Shown: in pieces, positions 23,914 to 35,250 of the stretch
Numbering within the stretch: the stretch's first letter is position 1
Layout: every line of letters begins with the position of its first letter
Source of the DNA: Ottelia alismoides
Lineage: Eukaryota; Streptophyta; Magnoliopsida; Alismatales; Hydrocharitaceae
Assembly (NCBI GenBank): GCA_037367405.1
Contig: JAZKJV010000600.1
Coordinates: 1,674,001-1,738,000 of the forward strand
Length of the DNA: 64,000 nucleotides
Direction: 5' to 3'
The notes under the pieces: model-generated
What the model was told of the DNA's origin: nothing
What the model saw: only the letters and a program-made list of their open reading frames with translations
Database searches by the model: none
Translations under genes and position numbers: made by a program

Positions 23914-25574
23914 ACTCTATGTCACTTTGAAAAACTCATCTCGTGATGAGTGGCTTTTGTTTTGCATGTTGTATAGGGGAGTTTAATCGGAAACGTCGGA
24001 CCAATCTTCCCAATTTCGAGCCAATTCGACTTTAATTCAGCATTACGTTTGTGTTTTTTCACTGCATGGCACATACGTAATTTTTCTACCTCTTTACTTC
24101 AAGAAAACATTTTATTGTAATTTTGAGAAAAGTCTTCCAAATATTCTCATCAAATAATAACAGCTTAGTTTCTTTTAAGGCTGATATGAGATTTCTTTCT
24201 GTAGGGGCATGGGCATGTTGATAGCTTTCCAAAACATCCAGGCCTTTTGCAAATTATTTGGAGCGTGGGTATACAAAAGAAGTTAGAAACATTTTGTTTT
24301 TGGAGCCTCTGTCCATACGAGACTAATGGCATGGGCACGACTATAATTTTTCCCATTATTTGATATGCTCATAACTGTTTTTCAGAAACAACCATAGAAT
24401 GTTGTTTCCAACTGGCAAGCCAATATTCCTTGGACTTTCTTGTTATTTCCCCTTTGAGGATCACCTGCCACTTCAAGGAAACACCGCAAGTGTTTTGGGA
24501 AAGAAACAACGGTACGATTTTCTCCCAAAGCTCGTAGTTGATTGGTACGATTTTGAATCGGAAAGGACGAAGACCTCGAATAACGACAATCATAGTAGCT
24601 ACAACTTCTCCAAATTTGGAAGACCCGACAACAAAACATGAGTCGATGATGGCGGTGTAGGACTAGGTATTGGGCATAGTTGGAGATATCGTGCTGGTGG
24701 TGCCTTCCTTTGGGTATTAGGTGACGATGGCAGTACCTCGGGGGTGGGCTAATCAGTTGGTGGCGCTGCGACATGGCTTGACGGTTTGGTGGCATGGTTT
24801 GGTTCGACGTCGAGGCACTTGGAGGTTAGGGTTTCGTTTGGGAGGTGAGGATGGGGGTTTTGATGCTAGGGAAGGGACTAGTGCTAGCGAGGGTGAGGTT
24901 TTGACCATATGTGATGGTGCATGCTGCAGTGGTGGTGATGTCAGGGAGGATGTTTATGGTGGCGAGGACAGGTGGGGTTCCGATATCGGAGTCGACAGAG
25001 GTGCAGGGGCTGGAAACATCAAGTTTGATGGGGGATTTGGTGGGGTTGGGTTGGGTGTTGAGGTAACAGAAGGGGCCTATAGGGAAGGCATCGGGGAACT
25101 TGCTATGGTGGTTTGGATGCGACGGAAAGGGGTTATAGGGAAGGTGTCGGCATTGGGACTGTCGGGCTGCGACTGGAGGGATGAAGGGCAAAGGAGGTTG
25201 CAAGGAAGACATGATGAGTACCTGGCAAGCCTTGGGCGGTGTCAGAACGGCCAGAGGCGGTGAAATAGCGGGTTCTGAAGGTGATGGTTGATCGGGAAGG
25301 CCTTGATAGTAGCTTCTTCCTTTTCTTCCTTGTAATATTGTTGCGTTTCTGTATTTTATTCTGCAACTTCTTCTAGAGTGAATAATTTTCCATCGAACCA
25401 TATATTTTCTTGTACAACAGGGGTTTCTTCTACTTCTACTATAAAGATATCGATATTGAACCATAAATCCAACCACCATTGTACCTTGATGCTTGATTGC
25501 AGACGATGTTGGTACCTCTCGTGTCGTGAATGTGTGGAAGGATCGTTAGATCGTGAGAACGATATGAGAGCCAT
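23914..25574 (-). mobile_element. internal region 1 of the non-autonomous LTR element array
   Basis: On the minus strand it starts directly after the PBS with an ATG at 25574 giving MALISFSRSNDPSTHSRHER, then LFTLEEVAE. A Pro/Ser-rich stretch with PCTSVDSDIGTPP follows, then a block with YWLASWKQHSMVVSEK. The same blocks recur in regions 2-4. I do not recognise the protein. Its position suggests a gag-like ORF1, now with several stops and shifts. No protease, integrase, reverse transcriptase or RNase H is found, so the element is non-autonomous. This copy lacks the hAT insertion present in regions 2 and 3. Confidence 0.75.
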
Positions 25575-25586
25575 GCTCTTATACCA
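25575..25586 (-). promoter_or_regulatory. primer-binding site of LTR b
   Basis: On the minus strand it reads TGGTATAAGAGC, one mismatch from the initiator-Met tRNA complement TGGTATCAGAGC. It lies two bases after LTR b. The ORF1 ATG follows with no leader. Confidence 0.8.
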
Positions 25587-25588
25587 AT

Positions 25589-26097
25589 TGATGCAGATAA
25601 AAAATTTTGCAACTGCGAAAAATAAATAATTTTGATGGTGGAAGAAATCGAAGGGGAGAGAAGACAAATCTTGTAGGATGTGAGGGATTTGGCGAAGAGA
25701 ATCACGGAGATCACGTTGAGGGAGGAGAGATAAGGGGGAGATGAGATAAATCTCAAATAATTTCAATTTGAACTGTCTTAAACAAAGGACTACCATCCTT
25801 TTTATATAGGAGGGGTGAGATTACAAAAATAAAAATAAAATCAAAATTCAAATCCTAGCTTATCCTATGTTGGACTCTAAATATCTCTAACCGATCAACT
25901 GCTAAATTTTAACAGACTAACTAATTTGATATGCGATCATATGCAATCTCTTTATTTAAAATAAAATTGCATGGACTCAATAAAACCTACCTTTAATTCA
26001 ACTTTAATTAAGGAATGAAAAATTAAACCTTAATTGCTAAATTTCAAGGGACAAAAATCTTTAATTGAGCCCCAATTGGTCGTCCTGCGCTGCATCA
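25589..26097 (-). repeat. LTR b
   Basis: A 509-bp LTR with ends TGATGCAG and CTGCATCA and a TATATAAA-type box on the minus strand. It acts as the 5' LTR of region 1 and, at the same time, the 3' LTR of region 2. Confidence 0.9.
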
Positions 26098-27487
26098 ACT
26101 CTCTGCCGCTTTGAAAAACTCATCTCTTGACGAGTGGCTTTTGTGTTGCATGTGGTACGAGGGAGTTTATTCGGAAACGTCGGGTCAATCTTCCCAATTT
26201 CGAGCTAATTCGACTTCAATACAACATTACTTTTGTAGTTTTTTTCAGTGGAGGGTGCATCTGCAATTTTTCTACCTTTTTACTTGAAGAAAACATTTTA
26301 TTGCAATTTTGAGAAGAGTCTATACCCTTCCAAATATTCTCTACAGATAATAGCAGCTTAGTTTCTTTGAGGTTGATCTGCGATTCTTTCTATAGGGGTA
26401 GGAGCCTGTTGATATCTTTCCAAAATATCCAGGGCCTTTTGCAAATTATTTGGAGCGTTGGTATACCAAAGAATTTGGAAACATTTTGTTTTTGGAGCTA
26501 TCTGTCCATTTGAGATTAGCGATGTGGGCATGACTATAATTTTTCCCATTATTTGATACGCTCGTAATTGGTTTTTCAGAAACAACCATAGAATGTTGTT
26601 TCCAGCTGGCAAGCCAATATTCCTTGGACTTTCTTGCTATTTCCCCTTTGAGAATCACATGCCTCTTCAAGGAAACACTGCAAGTGTTTTGGGAAAGAAG
26701 CAATGGTAAAATTTTCTCCAAAACCTCGTAGTTGATTGGCAACGACGATTTTGACTATGAAAGGATGAAGACCTCGAATAACATCAATCATAGTAGCTGC
26801 AACTTCTCAAAATTTGGATTAACCGACAACAAAACTTGAGTCGATGATGGTGGTGTTGGACTAGGTATTGGAGATAGTTGGAGATCTCGTGCCGACTATG
26901 CATTCCTTTGGGTATTAGGTGACAATGGCAATACCTCAAGGGTGGAATGATCAGTTGGTGGCACTGCGGCATGGCTCGACGGCGTTGGTGTCATGGTTTG
27001 GTTCGACGTCGAGGCACTTGGAGTATAGGGTCCATTTGAGAGGTGGGGGTGGGGTTTTGATGTTAGGGAAGGGACTAGTGCTAGCAAGGGTGAGGTTTTG
27101 ACCACATGTGATGGCGCATGCTGCAGTAGTGGTGATGTCGTGGAGGATGTTTGTGGCGCAGGGATGGGTGGGGTTCCAAGATCGGAGTCGACAGAGGTGC
27201 AGGGGTTGGAAGCATCAAGTTTGGTGGGGGATTTGTGGGTCTGGTTTGGGTGTTGGGGGTAGTGGAAGAGGCCTATAGGGAAGGTGTCGAAGAACTGGTT
27301 GCGGTTGTTTGGACGCGACAAAGAGGTGCTGTAGGGAAGGCATCGACGTTGGGGCTGTCAGGGGCTGCGGCGGCGGGGGGGGGGGATGAAGAGTGAAGGA
27401 GGTTGCGAAGAAGGCATGATGAGTACCTGACAGCCTTGGACGGTGTTAGGACGGTTGGAAGCGATGAAATAGAGGATTCCGAAGGTG

Positions 27488-28164
27488 CATGAAAGGCCGT
27501 ATCCAGTGTTGCAGAAGATGGTATTCGGTATTCAGTCGGAGGGGTCACTGAATAGAGAATAATCGGTATTCGGGCGACTATTCGGAATTATTCGGTTTTG
27601 TATTTTTTAATATAAAAATTATTTATAATACATATATTCTTATATTTTTATACATATATGGTCATTATTTAACATGAATCCAAGATAAAAGTATCAATCA
27701 ATATAATAGACATATAGAATTTGACATTTGTGGAGATACCATGGTAAAATGTAACCCATAATTATTGAAAATTGAAATAAAAATATGATTAGTCAAACTC
27801 CAGTCGGCCTCATAATCGGGCCAGTCGGCCGAATAGTCGGCCGGTCGGGCCGACTATTCGGTCGGGCCGACTATTGCCCGACTGGAGGTTTGTTCAGTCG
27901 GGTACCCCACCGCACCTCATAGTCGGACCGACTATTCGGGATAGTCGGCCGACTATTGCAACACTGGCCGTATCTATATTGATATCATTTCGATATCGTA
28001 TCGATACGATATTTCGACGACATATCGACGATATATCGCCCATATCGACGAGCCTTTCTAAAGAAAATGCTTGGAAATCGGGATATATCGCCATATCGGT
28101 GTCCTTATCGGTCCCTTGTCGATATCGATATATCGATGATATATCGCCGATATTTCCTTCCATG
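27488..28164 (+). mobile_element. hAT-type MITE in internal region 2 (outer)
   Basis: Ends read CATGAAAGGCCGTATC on the left and CATGGAAGGAAATATCG on the right (complement). Flanks are CGAAGGTG (27480-27487) and CGAAGGCG (28165-28172), an 8-bp duplication with one difference. Without the nested MITE it is about 206 bp, made of ATATCGA/TCGATAT words. Its counterpart sits at 30361-30578 in region 3. Confidence 0.83.
27504..27966 (+). mobile_element. 463-bp hAT-type MITE nested in the 27488 MITE
   Basis: Terminal inverted repeats are CAGTGTTGCA and its exact complement TGCAACACTG, with the exact 8-bp duplication GCCGTATC at 27496-27503 and 27967-27974. The empty site is visible in region 3 at about 30370-30377. 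Subterminal regions are rich in AGTCGG/CCGACTA words. It belongs to the same family as 46590-47050 (461 bp, opposite orientation). Confidence 0.93.
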
Positions 28165-28468
28165 CGAAGGCGGTGGCTGATCGGGAATGTCCTGGATAAT
28201 AACTTCTTCTTCCTTTTCTTCCTTGTAATCTTGCCGTGTTTCTGTATTTTTGTTCTACAACTTCTTCTAGAGTGAATAATTTTCCATCGAGCCATATCTT
28301 TTCTTGTTTAACATGGGTTTCTTCTACTTCTAATATAAAGATATCGATATTGGGCCATGAATCCAACCACTGTTGTACCTTGATGCTTGATTGGAGACGA
28401 TGTTGGTACCTCCAGTGTCGTGAACGTGTGGAAGGATCGTTAGATCGTGAGGACGATCTGAGAGCCAT

Positions 28469-28480
28469 GCTCTGATACTA
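28469..28480 (-). promoter_or_regulatory. primer-binding site of LTR c
   Basis: Minus-strand TAGTATCAGAGC, one mismatch from the initiator-Met tRNA complement. The ATG of ORF1 follows immediately. Confidence 0.8.
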
Positions 28481-28482
28481 GT

Positions 28483-28987
28483 TGATGCAGATCAAAAATT
28501 TTGTAACAATGAAAAATAAATAATTTTGACAGTGGAAGAAATCAGTGGGTAATGAGAGAAATCTCGTTCGATGCGAGAGATTTGGGGAAAAGAATCACAT
28601 AAATCGTGTGGAGGAAGGAGAGAAAAGGGGGAGATGAGATAAATCTCAAATAATTTCAATTTGAACTGTCTTAAACAAAGGACTACCATCCCTTTTATAT
28701 AGAAGGGGTGAGATTACAAAAATAAAAATAAAATCAAAATTCAAATCCTAGCTTATCCTATGTTGGACTCTAAATCTCTCTAACCGATCAACTGCTAAAT
28801 TTAACAGACTAACTAATTTGATATGCGATCATATGCAATCTCTTTATTTAAAATAAAATTGCATGGACTCAATAAAACCTAACATTAATTCAACTTTAAT
28901 TGAGGAACGAAAATTAACCCTAATTGCTAAATTTTAAGGTACAAAAATCTTTAATCGAGCCCCAATTGGTCGTCCTGCGCTGCATCA
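28483..28987 (-). repeat. LTR c
   Basis: A 505-bp LTR with TGATGCAG/CTGCATCA ends, closely similar to LTRs b and d by eye. It is shared between regions 2 and 3. Confidence 0.9.
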
Positions 28988-30878
28988 ACTCTCTGCCGCT
29001 TTGAAAAACTTATCTCTTGACGAGTGACTTTTGTTTTGCATGTTGTATGGGGGAGTTTATTCGAAAACGTCGGGCCAATCTTCCTAATTTCAAGCCAATT
29101 CGACTTCAATTCAACATTACTTTTGTAGTTTTTTTCAGTGGAGGGTGCATTTGCAATTTTTCTACCTCTTTACTTGAAGAAAACATTTTATTGTAATTTT
29201 GAGAAGAGTCTGTACCCGTCCAAATATTTTTAACAGATAATAGCAGCTTAGTTTCTTTTGAGGCTGATCTGAGATTGTTCCTATAGGGGTAGGAGCCTGT
29301 TGATATCTTTCCAAAATATCCAGGGTCTTTTGCAAATTATTTGTAGCGTTGGTGTACCAAAGAATTTGGAAACATTTTGTTTTTGGAGCCATCTGTCCAT
29401 TTGAGATTAGCGATGTGGGCATGACTATAATTTTTCCCATTATTTGATACACTCGTAATTGGTTTTTCAGAAACAACCATAGAATGTTGTTTCCAGCTGG
29501 CAAGCCAATATTCCTTGGACTTTCTTGTTATTTCCCCTTTGAGAATCACGTGCCTCTTCAGGGAAACATTGCAAGTGTTTTGGGAAAGAAGTAATGGTAA
29601 AATTTTCTCCCAAAATCTCGTAGTTGATGGGCAACGACGATTTTGAATATGAAAGGATGAAGACCTCGAATAACATCAATCATAGTAGTTGCACCTTCTC
29701 AAAATTTGGAGGAACCGACAACAAAACTTGAGTCGATGATGGTGGTGTTGGACTAGGTATTGGGGATAGTTGGAGATCTCGTGCCGACGATGCATTCCTT
29801 TGGGTATTAGGTGACAATGGAAGTACCTCAAGGGTGGAATGATCAGTTACTGGCACTGCGGCATGGCTCGACGGCGTTGGTGGCATTGTTTGGTTCGACG
29901 TCGAGGCACTTGGAGGATAGGGTCCATTTGAGAGGTGGGGGTGGGGGTTTTGATGTTAGGGAACGGACTAGTGCTAGCAAGGGTGAGGTTTTGACCACAT
30001 GTGATGGCGCATGCTGCAGTAGTATTGATGTCGTGGAGGATGTTTATGGCACAGGGATGGGTGGGGTTCCAAGATCGGAGTCGACAGAGGTGCAGGGGTT
30101 GGAAGCATCAAGTTTGGTGGGGGATTTGGTGGGTCTGGGTTGGGGTGTTGGGAGTAGCGGAAGGGGCCTATAGGGAAGGTGTCGAAGAACTGGTTGCGGT
30201 GGTTTGGACGCGACGAAGAGGTGCTGTAGGGAAGGCATCGACGTTGGGACTGTCAGGGGCTGCGGCGGGGGGGGGGGGGATGAAGAGCGAAGGAGGTTGC
30301 GAAGAAGGCATGATGAGTACCTGGCAGCCTTGGACGGTGTCAGGACGGTCGAACGCGATGCATGGAAGGCCGTATCTATATCGATATCATTTCGATATCG
30401 TATCGATACGATATTTCGACAACATATCGACGATATATCGCCGAAATATCGCCCATATCGACGAGCCTTTCTAAAGAAAATACTTGGAAATCGGGATATA
30501 TCGCCACATATCGGTGCCCTTATCGGTCCCATGTCGATATCGATATATCGACGATATATCGCCTATATTTCCTTCATGCGAAGGCGGTGGCTGATCGGGA
30601 ATGTCCTGGATAACAACTTCTTCCTTTTTTTCCTTGTAATCTTGCCGTGTTTCTGTATTTTGTTCTGCAACTTCTTCTACAGTGAATAATTTTCCATCGA
30701 GCCATATCTTTTCTTGTTTAACATGGGTTTCTTCTACTTCTAATATAAAGATATCGATATTGAGCCATGAATCCAACTACTGTTGTATCTTGATGCTTGA
30801 TTTGAGACGATGTTGGTACCTCTAGTGTCGTGAACGTGTGTAAGGATCGTTAGATCGTGAGGACGATCTGAGAGCCAT
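28988..30878 (-). mobile_element. internal region 3
   Basis: Collinear with region 2. The ATG at 30878 starts MALRSSSRSNDPYTRSRH and hits a stop soon after. The frame is open again through NIDIFILEVEETHVKQEKIW. The Pro/Ser-rich and YWLASWKQHSM blocks follow. It carries the CATGGAAGG hAT MITE (30361-30578) at the same site as region 2 but without the nested 463-bp MITE. No polymerase domains are found. Confidence 0.75.
30361..30578 (+). mobile_element. 218-bp hAT-type MITE in internal region 3
   Basis: Ends CATGGAAGGCCGTATC and, on the complement, CATGAAGGAAATATAGG. The right flank CGAAGGCG matches the region 2 copy. The left flank has lost about 20 bases relative to region 2, so the duplication is no longer paired. 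It is orthologous to 27488-28164. Confidence 0.82.
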
Positions 30879-30890
30879 GCTCTGATAGTA
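30879..30890 (-). promoter_or_regulatory. primer-binding site of LTR d
   Basis: Minus-strand TACTATCAGAGC, two mismatches from the initiator-Met tRNA complement, two bases after LTR d. Confidence 0.75.
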
Positions 30891-30892
30891 GT

Positions 30893-31398
30893 TGATGCAT
30901 ATCAAAAATTTTGTAACAATGAAAAATAAATAATTTTGACAGTGGAAGAAATCAGTGGGTAATGAGAGAAATCTCGTTTGATGCAAGAGATTTGGGGAAA
31001 AGAATCACGTAAATCGTGTGGAGGAAGGAGAGAGAAGGGAGAGATGAGATAAATCTCAAATAACTTCAATTTGAACTGTCTTAAACAAAGGACTACCATC
31101 CCTTTTATATAGGAGGGGTGAGATTACAAAAATAAAAATAAAATCAAAATTCAAATCCTAGCTTATCCTATGTTGGGCTCTAAATATCTCTAACCGATCA
31201 ACTGCTAAATTTAACAGACTAACTAATTTGATATGTGATCATATGCAATCTCTTTATTTAAAATAAAATTGCATGGTCTCAATAAAACCTAATATTAATT
31301 CAACTTTAATTAAGGAACGAAAATTAAAAGCTAATTGCTAAATTTCAAGGGACGAAAATCTTTAATTGAGCCCCAATTGGTCGTCCTGCGCTGCATCA
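30893..31398 (-). repeat. LTR d
   Basis: A 506-bp LTR beginning TGATGCAT and ending CTGCATCA, with the same minus-strand TATA box. It is the last LTR of the array. No fifth LTR of this family follows. Confidence 0.9.
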
Positions 31399-32600
31399 AC
31401 TCTCTGCCGCTTTGAAAAACTCATCTCTTGACGAGTGGCTTTTGTTTTGCATGTGGTATGGGGGAGTTTATTCGGAAATGCCGGGCCGTTCTTCCCAATT
31501 TCGAGCCAATTCAACTTCAATTCAACATTGTAGTTTTTTTCAGTGGAGGGTGCATCTGCAATTTTTCTACCTCTTTACTTGTAGAAAATATTTTATTGTA
31601 ATTTTGAGAAGAGTCTGTACCCTTCCAAATATTCTCAACAGATAATAGTCGCTTAGTTTCTTTTGAGGCTGATATGAGATTCTTCCTATAAGGGCAGGAG
31701 CTTGTTGATATCTTTCCAAAATATCCAGGGCCTTTTGCAAATTATTTGGAGCGTTGGTGTACCAAAGAATTTGGAAACATTTTGTTTTTGGAGCCATCTG
31801 TCCATTTGAGATTAGCGATGTGGGCATGACTATAATTTTTCCCATTATTGATACGCTCGTAATTGGTTTTTCAGAAACAACCATAGAATGTTGTTTCCAG
31901 CTGGCAAGCCAATATTCCTTGGACTTTCTTGTTATTTCCCCTTTGAGAATCACGTGCCTCTTCAAGGAAACATTGCAAGTGTTTTGGGAAAGAAGCAATG
32001 GTAAAATTTTCTCCCAAAATCTCGTAGTTGATTGGCAACGACGATTTTAAATATGAAAGGATGAAGACCTCGAACATCAATCATAGTAGCTGCAACTTTT
32101 CAAAATTTGGAGGAACCGACAACAAAACTTGAGTCGATGATGGTGGTGTTGGACTAGGTATTGGGGATAGTTGGAGATCTCGTGCCGACGATGCATTCCT
32201 TTGGGTATTAGGTGACAATGGCAGTACCTCAATGGTGGAATGATCAGTTGGTGGCACTGCGGCATGGCTCGACGGTGTTAGTGGCATGGTTTGGTTCGAC
32301 GTCGAGGCACTTGGAGGATAGGGTCCATTTGAGAGGTGGGGGTGGGGGTTTTGATGTTAGGGAAGGGACTAGTGCTAGCAAGGGTGAGGTTTTGACCACA
32401 TGTGATGGCGCATGCTGCAGTAGTGGTAATGTCGTGGAGGATGTTTGTGGCGCAGGGATGGGTGGGGTTCCAAGATCGGAGTCGACAGAGGTGCAGGGGT
32501 TGGAAGCATCAAGTTTTGTGGGGGATTTGGTGGGTCTGGGTTTGTTGTTGGGGGTAGTGGAAGGGGCCTATAGGGAAGGTGTCGAAGAACTGGTTGTGGT
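31399..32600 (-). mobile_element. internal region 4, truncated by fusion to copia
   Basis: It carries the YWLASWKQHSMVVSEK block (in the minus ORF 31567-31998) and the Pro/Ser-rich block up to VLRHLPYRPLPLPP. At about 32600 the homology to regions 2 and 3 stops inside GAACTGGTTG, and copia integrase sequence begins. The 5' part with ORF1 start, PBS and LTR is missing. Confidence 0.72.
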
Positions 32601-32604
32601 CCAA

Positions 32605-34877
32605 AAACATGAGGTCCAAGAGAGAACAAGTCCTTGTTAGGAAAAACAAGGGAAAAAGGGACTTTCTCCCCCAACGCCGATGATGACATACGGTTAATAA
32701 GATAACATATCGTAAGAACCGCATCATCCCAGAATGAATGAGGGGCACAACTCTGTATCAAGAGTGTACGGGTGACATCAAGAAAGTGACGATGCTTTCT
32801 TTTAGCAATACCGTTCTGTTGAAATGTATAGGCACACGATGTTTGATGAAGAATACCATTTGAAGAAAAGAATTGAGACATCACATGTGTACATAATTCA
32901 AGCGCATTGTCAGTCCGTACAATTTTCACATAGATTGAAAACACATTCTGCACTTCTCTAATAAAAGTTTAATTTAAGCTTCAGATTTATTCTTCAACAA
33001 GAAGACCCAGGACAAGCGACTAAAATCATCCACAGCTACTAAATAAAATTTATGTCCCTGATGATCGGGAACACGACTTGGACCCCAAATATCAACATGG
33101 AAAAACTCAAAAAGGGAGCTACTGCTCCGACTCTGATGACTGGGAAAAACGGACCGATGATGCTTTCCTAATTGATATGCTTCACAGTTGATGACGAGTG
33201 AAGTGAAATCTGAGGAAGGACTTGATGCGGCTTCTGAAGTGCGAGATGACCAAAACGCATATGCCATATATAGGGAGAAACTGGTCCAGTGAAATGGGAC
33301 GATAGACCAGCATTCGGTGTGTGACCAGTCGATAGAGTCTACCCTGCTCACGGCCACATCCAATCACCCTTCCTGTAAGAATGTCCTGAAAAACAAGAGA
33401 TGATGGGTCAAAAATTGTTCGACGGTTTAAATCATTAGTAATTTGACTGATAGACAGTAAACTCACTGAGAAATCAGGAGCATGCAACACGTTCTGCAAT
33501 CGCATAGAAGATGTCAAGGTGATCTCCTCCAAGGGTTTAAATATCGGTTTCGGATATCGTATCGATACCTAGTCGGTACGATATTTCATCGAAATTCCGA
33601 CGACATTTCGCCCATATCGACCACCTTTTGTGAAGAAATGACCGAAAACTGCCCTCATATCGCCATTTCGCTCAAGATTTCGGTTCCTTGTCGAAACCGA
33701 AATTTCGTCGAAATTTTGTCGAAATTTCGCGAAATCTGAAACCATTCTCCTCATGTCCCGTGATAGGGGAATGAGTCCCATCAGCTATGACCACTGTCCT
33801 CCTGGAGAAACATGTCTGTAGGCAATGAGCTGACCTCTATCTCCACACAAGTGATGTGTGGCTCCAGAATCAATAATCCATTCCGAGATATCAGAATCAT
33901 GATAAGAAGCAGAGGCATGAACACTACCTAAGGTGCTTGCTCCTGCAGTAGCGGCAAAGTTCGAACTGTTATCTGAAGCAGGTGTTGGGGTGCTAGATAG
34001 GGGCACGATGCCTCTCAATCGAGACACAAGATCATTATATCACCGATGCTATGAGAGTGGAGCAGATTGCTGATGATGAACATGTTCTGCTACACGTGTT
34101 GATGATGGAAAATCATGCTTGGAGTAGCATGTATCTTCCATATGACCATATCTGTGAGAATAGGTACAATGTGATCCACGACCACGTCCACATCTACCAC
34201 ATGATGCCTGTCCACGAAACTGAAATGAATCGCCTCTTCCACAAGAGGCTGCCATGGTAGAAGAATTTTGCGCTGGAGATGGATCGAAGACCTCTTCCAT
34301 GGGAGGAATGGTAGCATCGCCCAATATCTGGGAGGAAGCAACCTCGTATTGTGAGTCAAGAAAGGCCAGAAATACTCCAACCATCGTAGCATTTTGTAAT
34401 GTCTTCATCTGCTCTAGAGTAACCGTGAGAGGCATGAAGCTAAAGAGCTTTTCAAACATTTCGCGCAAGGAGGTATAATATGCATGTAATGGACGACCAT
34501 TCTGTTTAATGGTAAAGATGTCATGTTGTAGCTGTAAAATCTTCGTCTCATTCTTGGCAGGTGAATACGTGACAGCAAGAATACCCCACATAGCTTTGGT
34601 TGTATGCTGGTGCAGGATACCGTTTGCAATATATGGTATCAAGGTATTGCATAGCCAGACTTGTGTATATGCATCATCAACCTCCCATGAGGCATACAAT
34701 CATGTCTTCTCTGTCCGCTCTTAGCTCGTTCTCAGTAAGAGTGTCCTTACCCATCGACTTCATTAGGCTCATGAATTGCATGGCTCACAACTCGTAATTC
34801 GACCCGTCCATCTTGACTATGGGTGTTGGACCTCTGAAGGCGCTCGTGGTGGGGATATCAACGTTATTCTCTGACAT
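32605..34877 (-). pseudogene. copia-2 gag-protease-integrase remnant
   Basis: The gag start at 34877 reads MSENNVDIPTT, then GPTPIVKMDGSNYELWAMQF. Gag continues at 34049-34699 with KAMWGILAVTYSPAKNETKILQLQ and a degraded zinc knuckle (CTYSHRYGHMEDTCY). The protease active site is ISEWIIDSGATHHLCGD at about 33836-33886. After the MITE come LLSISQITNDL, LGKHHRSVF and the integrase HVDIWGPSRVPDHQGHKFYLVAVDDFSRLSW (33005-33100), then IVRTDNALELC. Integrase ends at HVFGP. Frameshifts and stops separate most blocks. Confidence 0.85.
33530..33744. mobile_element. 215-bp MITE, deletion derivative of the 57.6-62.8 kb hAT family
   Basis: Made of CGAAATTTCG/GATATTTC words like the subterminal regions of the hAT at 57622-62809. 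The left end is CAAGGGTTTAAATA; the right end on the complement is TGGTTTCAGATTTCG. Flanks ATCTCCTC (33522-33529) and TTCTCCTC (33745-33752) form an 8-bp duplication with one difference. Removing it restores the copia protease frame ...GHEE-ITLTSSM. Confidence 0.75.
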
Positions 34878-35238
34878 CTTGTCAATCATAGAAGACGAGG
34901 ATCGTGGACTTGACAAAGTAAATGTCTACATTGACATAAAGGAAGTTGGTTGCATGTATAGACTTAGATCGCGACCAACCCCCTTGAAGAAAATGGCGTG
35001 ATTACGGTGGCCACAGAGGCCGATGGGGCGGTGTGAGCTGCAGGCAATCGCTAGAGGCGGTGCCGCTGGGCGGCGATGCTGCGGGTCGTTGGGCGACGGA
35101 GGCTGCTGGCAGAGGGGCTGGGTGGCGGAGGCCGCTGGAGGTTGTTGGGCACGCGAGAATATGGAGGCGTACGAGAGGCTGGGCGGTGGAGAGTTAGAAT
35201 CAGAATTTTGGGTACAAGAACTTTGGTCTAGGACCATC

Positions 35239-35250
35239 ACTTTGATACCA
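35239..35250 (-). promoter_or_regulatory. copia-2 primer-binding site
   Basis: Minus-strand TGGTATCAAAGT, directly adjacent to the LTR, matching the initiator-Met tRNA complement at 10 of 12 bases. Confidence 0.75.

Larger units (their letters stand above)
26098..28468 (-). mobile_element. internal region 2 with two nested hAT MITEs
   Basis: The same minus-strand order as region 1: ATG at 28468 (MALRSSSRSNDPSTRSRH, then EKIWLDGKLFTLEEVVEQ), a Pro/Ser-rich stretch, and the YWLASWKQHSM block at about 26600-26640. It is longer because a hAT MITE (27488-28164) is inserted in the ORF after the LFTLEEV block, and that MITE contains a second one (27504-27966). Coding lesions are present, and no polymerase domains are found. 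Confidence 0.75.

Noticed and set aside
24721..25263. 180-codon plus-strand ORF (and equivalents at 29811-30474 and 32212-32640)
   Set aside because: Gly/Val-rich antisense of the Pro/Ser-rich block of the minus-strand LTR element; not conserved as protein between copies.
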